Assembly (NCBI RefSeq): GCF_028307215.1
Contig: NZ_JAQMHV010000019.1
Location: forward strand, 1-42,248
Reading direction: 5' to 3'
DNA from: Falsirhodobacter sp. 20TX0035
GTDB taxonomy: Bacteria; Pseudomonadota; Alphaproteobacteria; Rhodobacterales; Rhodobacteraceae
DNA: 42,248 nucleotides
In this document: positions 38,915-42,248 of the stretch, one piece after another
Numbering within the stretch: the stretch's first letter is position 1
How the letters are laid out: every line of letters begins with the position of its first letter
Program-made: the position numbers and the translations under genes
The notes under the pieces: generated by a model
What the model saw: only the letters and a program-made list of their open reading frames with translations
Told to the model about the DNA's origin: nothing
The model's database searches: none

Positions 38915-39157
38915 ATGGACTACATCTACGGCTTAGAAGACCAGGTAGTGGCAGTCCGTCGAGCTGGCTCTCTGGCACTTCTCAAGCTGGCTCACATGCT
39001 GGAAGAGCAGGGTGTTCCGCGCTCTGTCCTAGTTGCCGCGTTGGGCGAACTTCGGACTGATTCTGATCAGGAAACGGCCCGCATCGCGCAGTGTTCATGC
39101 ACCGCATTTTTGCGGACGAGCGATGAGGTGTGCACGAGTTTCACGGGAGCGGCTTGA
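38915..39157 (+). CDS. Small accessory protein
   Basis: An 80-residue ORF from ATG 38915 (GGAG nine bases upstream). It starts MDYIYGLEDQVVAVRRAGSL, then ALLKLAHMLEEQGVPRSVL, faintly similar in layout to the LSLSACA proteins. Its 3' end overlaps the minus-strand copy B by about 90 bases, so at least one of the two may be shorter than drawn. Confidence 0.45.
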   Translation: MDYIYGLEDQVVAVRRAGSLALLKLAHMLEEQGVPRSVLVAALGELRTDSDQETARIAQCSCTAFLRTSDEVCTSFTGAA

Positions 39158-39294
39158 ACCTCATCATGCAAAGGCGTCGGAATGATGCCGATCAGTCGGA
39201 CGAGTTCCTCCGCCAGCTTCGGCAGCCCAGCGGCATAGGCACAGGCGCTTAGGCTAAGAAGCCCGCCCTGCAATCCCTTGTGGCGTTCGTCCAT
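39067..39294 (-). CDS. Small accessory protein, LSLSACA family (copy B)
   Basis: A 75-residue protein from ATG 39294 with GAGGG about six bases upstream. GLLSLSACAYAAGLPKLAEE and LVRLIGIIPTP align with copy A at 38468-38731. The C-terminal part overlaps the + gene ending at 39157. Upstream at 39349-39362 is a palindrome that may control it. Confidence 0.6.
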   Translation of the reverse strand: MDERHKGLQGGLLSLSACAYAAGLPKLAEELVRLIGIIPTPLHDEVQAAPVKLVHTSSLVRKNAVHEHCAMRAVS

Positions 39295-39803
39295 ATCGTC
39301 CCTCATGCGCTTCTCGGCGATTTTGTGCGCATATATGCAGAAACGTCATTACCATTTGGTAAAAGTTTGCAGGGTCGTCAATCCCGCGTTGAACCTTGGC
39401 TTATTTGCCACACTTGGCAGGCGTCTGTCACAAGGCTGATTCAAGCCAAGAACACACCTGTGTCTAGGATGTCCTCCACCCAACCTTTTGACCACACACA
39501 TATTCCTTTGCTTCAGATCATCGAGGTCTAGGAGCAGCGGTTGCCGGGCAGGATCGAATTCGACTCATCATGCACAATTAATTTTCCGTTAACGCCGCGC
39601 TGGCACTCTGCTCGTGGGTCCGCTGTGATGCCGTTAGGTTTGCACCGGGCCGCAGGATGCAACCACGACGATCCTCTTTAGCGCCAACGTTCATATGTCG
39701 GATCGAGTGCACTTCGCATCCGGTCGGCTTCCTTATCTCTGGAGAACATCATGCAGGTATCGGACCAGCGTCGGGTGGCGCTGCACGAGCGGGGATGCCG
39801 CAC
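39295..39803. other. Intergenic region between accessory genes and second fibre cluster
   Basis: About 510 bases with no convincing gene; open frames here have poor composition and no ribosome-binding site. It is AT-richer than the phage operons and contains one notable palindrome (see next entry). It probably holds the promoter for the minus-strand gene at 39294 and the promoter for the fibre genes from 39804 (around 39540-39600, with ATTAATTTTCCGTTAAC). Confidence 0.45.
39349..39362. promoter_or_regulatory. Operator-like palindrome TTACCATTTGGTAA
   Basis: A 14-bp inverted repeat, TTACCA and TGGTAA around TT, 55 bases upstream of the minus-strand copy B start. Its core ACCATTTGGT differs at one base from ACCAATTGGT of the perfect operator at 6631-6642. 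Confidence 0.5.
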
Positions 39804-40634
39804 ATGAACATCACCTTGAAGCAGGGCAACACCGCCCCGGCGCTGCGCCACAAGCTGGAAGTGGCGGGCGATCTGGCCGGAGCCTCGGCCGTCTTCACCA
39901 TGACCCACAACGACCGCGTCATCGTGAACCGTGCCGAGGCGACCATTGAGGACGGGCATGCGGTCTATCAGTGGCAGGCGGGCGATACGGGCGTGTCGGG
40001 GGTGATGCGGGGCGAGTTTACGATCCTCTACGCGGACGGCACCTCGGAAACAGATCCCGAGAGCGGCTACATCCAGATTACCATCGAGCGCGGGCTCCAG
40101 TCTGCCAGCGGAACGGCGCCGGTACCGACCTATCCCGGATCGGGAGAGGCGGGCCGCGGCATTGCCTCCACCAGCTACGATCCTGACACGGGGATCGTGA
40201 CCTTCGCCTACACTGACAACACCATGTCGCGGACGGGGGATCTTCGCGGGGCACCCGGAGCCGCTGGATCCGCGGGCCCTCAAGGTGTGCCGGGGCCAAA
40301 AGGCGATGTCGGCGCGCAGGGGCCTCAAGGGGAAAAGGGCGATGCGGGCGATGTAGGCCCGACCGGCTCCCGAGGCCCTAAGGGGGATGCCGGAGCAACG
40401 GGCGCTGTCGGTCCCAAAGGCGATGCTGGTGCCACGGGCGATGTCGGACCAGTCGGGCCGAAAGGCGACAGCGGGGCGACTGGTCTGAAAGGTGACACAG
40501 GCGCGACAGGGCCCAAGGGCGATACTGGCGCAACAGGCGCGGCCGGCGCCAGCGTGACCATCACGACCGTGACGACGCAGGCGGCCTATGACGCGGCTGT
40601 GCCAGGGCCCACCGAACTGATCGTGAGGGTCTGA
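39804..40634 (+). CDS. BppU-like fibre with collagen repeats
   Basis: A 276-residue protein from ATG 39804 (an in-frame ATG at 39795 is possible). Residues 1-100 fit the BppU N-terminal domain: MNITLKQGNTAPALRHKLEV, FTMTHNDRVIVNRAEATIED, AVYQWQAGDTGVSGVMRGEF. About 149-248 is an unbroken Gly-X-Y collagen tract with KGD and GATG repeats (GPKGDAGATGAVGPKGDAGA). A short strand-rich end (VTTQAAYDAAVPGPTEL) follows. It is expected to be a trimeric fibre shaft attached to the tail. One base overlap with the next gene. Confidence 0.85.
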   Translation: MNITLKQGNTAPALRHKLEVAGDLAGASAVFTMTHNDRVIVNRAEATIEDGHAVYQWQAGDTGVSGVMRGEFTILYADGTSETDPESGYIQITIERGLQSASGTAPVPTYPGSGEAGRGIASTSYDPDTGIVTFAYTDNTMSRTGDLRGAPGAAGSAGPQGVPGPKGDVGAQGPQGEKGDAGDVGPTGSRGPKGDAGATGAVGPKGDAGATGDVGPVGPKGDSGATGLKGDTGATGPKGDTGATGAAGASVTITTVTTQAAYDAAVPGPTELIVRV

Positions 40635-41392
40635 TGCCGAAGCTGGACCTGACGACGGCGAAGCAGATCAAGGGCGCGGCGGGCGAGGTGCTGGCCCTGA
40701 AGGGGTCGGGCTTTGCCTGGGCCAAGCCGATGGCGTGGACGCCGGCCAGCATCGCCGACGCCTCGTGGGTCGACATGACGGACGCCAGCCGCCGGACACT
40801 GACGAACGGTCGCGTGTCGCGCATCTCGCCCAGATCCGGGACGATCGGGCTGGCGCAGACGGTCGTCGAGCGGCAACCTGGCCTCGATGGCGTGATCGCC
40901 GGAAAGGCGGTGCCCCGGTTCGCGACGTCGCCCCACCAGCTGGCGTTCGACGCGGTCCTGCCCAATGAGGCGACAATCGTCGCGATCCTGCAATGTGTCG
41001 CGGGCTTATCGCCCTTGCGGGCGCTGGTCGGCTTCGGGCTGGACGACACGACGTCGCCGGACACCGTCCCGATCGTGCCCATCGGCGGGCAGAACTCCAC
41101 CAGCACGGCCTGGCAGCGATACCGGGGTGTTCTGACATGGCGCGTCAACGGTGTGCTCGTGTCACCCGCAACCCGGGCCGAAGCGCACGACGCGCTGTTC
41201 GCCAGCGGCAAGGCGTGCCTGCAGGAAATGCACTTCACCGACACGTGGCTGATCCGCGCCCTTGGCGGGTCGCGCTTCGATTACCGCTTGGGTGGCGACA
41301 TCGCCGAGGTCGTCATCGTGCCCCGTGCCCTGACCGCCGCGGAGCGCTCCAATCTCTCGACTTACGCCCAACGTTACATGATTGGTACCTAG
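40634..41392 (+). CDS. LamG/lectin-like tail protein
   Basis: A 252-residue protein from ATG 40634. It begins KLDLTTAKQIKGAAGEVLAL, then a concanavalin-like jelly roll: ADASWVDMTDASRRTLTNGR, LAFDAVLPNEATIVAILQCV, LTWRVNGVLVSPATR, and the typical final segment DIAEVVIVPRALTAAERSNL followed by STYAQRYMIGT. It likely forms the glycan-binding tip that works with the collagen-like fibre upstream. Confidence 0.72.
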   Translation: MPKLDLTTAKQIKGAAGEVLALKGSGFAWAKPMAWTPASIADASWVDMTDASRRTLTNGRVSRISPRSGTIGLAQTVVERQPGLDGVIAGKAVPRFATSPHQLAFDAVLPNEATIVAILQCVAGLSPLRALVGFGLDDTTSPDTVPIVPIGGQNSTSTAWQRYRGVLTWRVNGVLVSPATRAEAHDALFASGKACLQEMHFTDTWLIRALGGSRFDYRLGGDIAEVVIVPRALTAAERSNLSTYAQRYMIGT

Positions 41393-41483
41393 CGATGAGC
41401 AATCTATAGAAGATTTTACCTTTACCCAGTCGCCTTGCGCGTGTTTCATTCTAGTGGATAAGCCAGCAACGCGAGGGACATGG

Positions 41484-42116
41484 ATGCCGATCTTCAAGGT
41501 AGGTGAGCAGGTGTGCTTCTTCGCACACGTTCCTAAGTGCGCCGGCACGAGCATTGAGGATTACCTTGCGAAACGTTTCGGGCAGCTGGCGTTCCAGAAC
41601 CGCAAATTCAAGCCGGGCCACAGCAAGAACTGGCTCGCGAACTCGCCGCAGCATATCCCCGCGCCGCAACTGTCTACCCTGTTCCCGCAAGGGTTCTTCG
41701 ACGCTGGCTTTGCCTTTGTGCGCAATCCTGTCGACCGCTTCCTGAGCGCTTTCAACTTTCACCAGGTGAAGCGGGGGAAGATCGCGGCAAACGTCACGCC
41801 GCAGCAGTGGTTGACGGATTTGCCGAAATTCGATCCCGAGCGCCATGCTCTCTATGATAACCACTTCCTCCCACAGGTGACGTTCGTTCCCGAGTGGTGT
41901 GAGGTCTTCAAGCTGGAGGACGGCTTTGACGGCTTCTATGCCTGGCTTGAGGCGCTGACGGGCGAGCAGACGTCTGCCCAGGTGGGTCAGAAGCTTGCGG
42001 GCAAGTATGAGAACCCCGAACTGAATGCTGAATTCGTGGCGAGCATTGAGCGGTTATACACAGAGGACTACGACGCGTTTGGATACGAAAAGCGGGGAAG
42101 CATGAAGCTGGCCTGA
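41484..42116 (+). CDS. PAPS-dependent sulfotransferase
   Basis: A 210-residue enzyme of the Sulfotransfer_2 type. ATG 41484 has GAGGG eight bases upstream. FFAHVPKCAGTSIEDYL (PKCAGTS at 17-23) is the 5'-phosphosulfate loop; FAFVRNPVDRFLSAFNF (R80 and S88) is the 3'-phosphate-binding part. It transfers sulfate from PAPS to a carbohydrate hydroxyl. No signal peptide or membrane helix, so cytoplasmic. It is the last gene of the window and follows a lectin-like tail protein by 92 bases. Nucleotide composition is slightly lower in GC than the structural genes. Confidence 0.88.
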   Translation: MPIFKVGEQVCFFAHVPKCAGTSIEDYLAKRFGQLAFQNRKFKPGHSKNWLANSPQHIPAPQLSTLFPQGFFDAGFAFVRNPVDRFLSAFNFHQVKRGKIAANVTPQQWLTDLPKFDPERHALYDNHFLPQVTFVPEWCEVFKLEDGFDGFYAWLEALTGEQTSAQVGQKLAGKYENPELNAEFVASIERLYTEDYDAFGYEKRGSMKLA

Positions 42117-42248
42117 CCAGCAGGCATCAGGCGCGAGGATGATCAACACGCGACCTTCTTCCCGAATCAACTAAAGTTCTGCAAATGTTCATGCATGTGG
42201 ACACGCAAGCTAACATGGCCCGGCGAGGGAAATCACACCGACTGGCTG

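Noticed and set aside
39280-39531. + strand ORF of 83 residues
   Set aside because: Starts inside the 5' end of the opposite-strand gene, has no ribosome-binding site and no regular codon pattern.
42117-42248. Attachment site or further gene at the right edge
   Set aside because: The last 130 bases show no tRNA, no clear ORF and no repeat of sequence near the left edge, so nothing can be supported.

Overview
The window is most of a GC-rich siphovirus-type prophage (HK97-like head, long non-contractile tail), probably in an alphaproteobacterium of the Rhodobacteraceae. The basis is the high GC content, tightly overlapping ATGA gene junctions, and families common in that group: DUF982, DUF2256, a GTA-gp10-like tail chaperone, a LOV/HWE histidine kinase and an RTX-tailed exoprotein. 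I could not run any search, so family names rest on motifs, size and gene order. No integrase or att site is visible; the window opens inside the 3' end of an IS3-family transposase gene, and the prophage probably extends beyond both edges.

Layout. (1) 109-5132: early operon on +, about a dozen small overlapping genes (HTH proteins, DUF3310, a lone DnaA domain IV, a ribbon-helix-helix-like protein, a winged-helix plus Myb/SANT fusion, a small zinc-ribbon protein), with a DUF982 gene on - at 4021-4302. (2) 5233-6730: control region of very short genes on both strands, a - strand operon with a small HTH protein, and three operator-like repeats (6631-6706). (3) 6747-15054: packaging and head genes on + (HNH, TerS, TerL, protease, capsid, HeH-like protein, portal, collagen-like protein, connector, head closure, DUF3168). 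The portal unusually follows the capsid gene. (4) 15055-22182: about 7 kb of mainly cell-type genes inside the structural operon: GNAT, TauE/SafE exporter, single-domain response regulator, LOV-HWE kinase, DedA, PRC-barrel, DUF2256, Excalibur-like and other secreted or membrane proteins, plus a long non-coding tract of degenerate ~5-bp repeats (21559-21830). (5) 22183-29963: tail genes (HK97 gp10, tail tube, chaperones, tape measure, tip proteins), closed by a strong terminator. (6) 30024-37219: host-interaction genes: two tandem fibres sharing an N-terminal adaptor, a 257-aa protein, a sulfatase with RTX repeats, and two membrane proteins that may act in lysis. (7) 37253-39294: accessory genes mostly on -, including a pair of small paralogues. 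(8) 39804-42116: a second host-interaction cluster: a BppU-like collagen fibre, a lectin-like protein and a PAPS-dependent sulfotransferase.

The most striking theme is sulfate chemistry. The phage carries both an enzyme predicted to remove sulfate esters (34223-36448, with the formylglycine motif CGPSR) and one predicted to add them (41484-42116, with both PAPS-binding motifs), each beside tail fibre or lectin genes. A working idea is a cell-surface sulfate-editing system: the sulfatase, on the tail or secreted, opens sulfated surface glycans during infection, and the sulfotransferase alters the lysogen surface, for example to block superinfection. Other items worth study are the light/stress signalling genes inside the head-tail operon, the ~5-bp repeat tract, and an operator motif found in the immunity region and, in related form, in the right accessory region.
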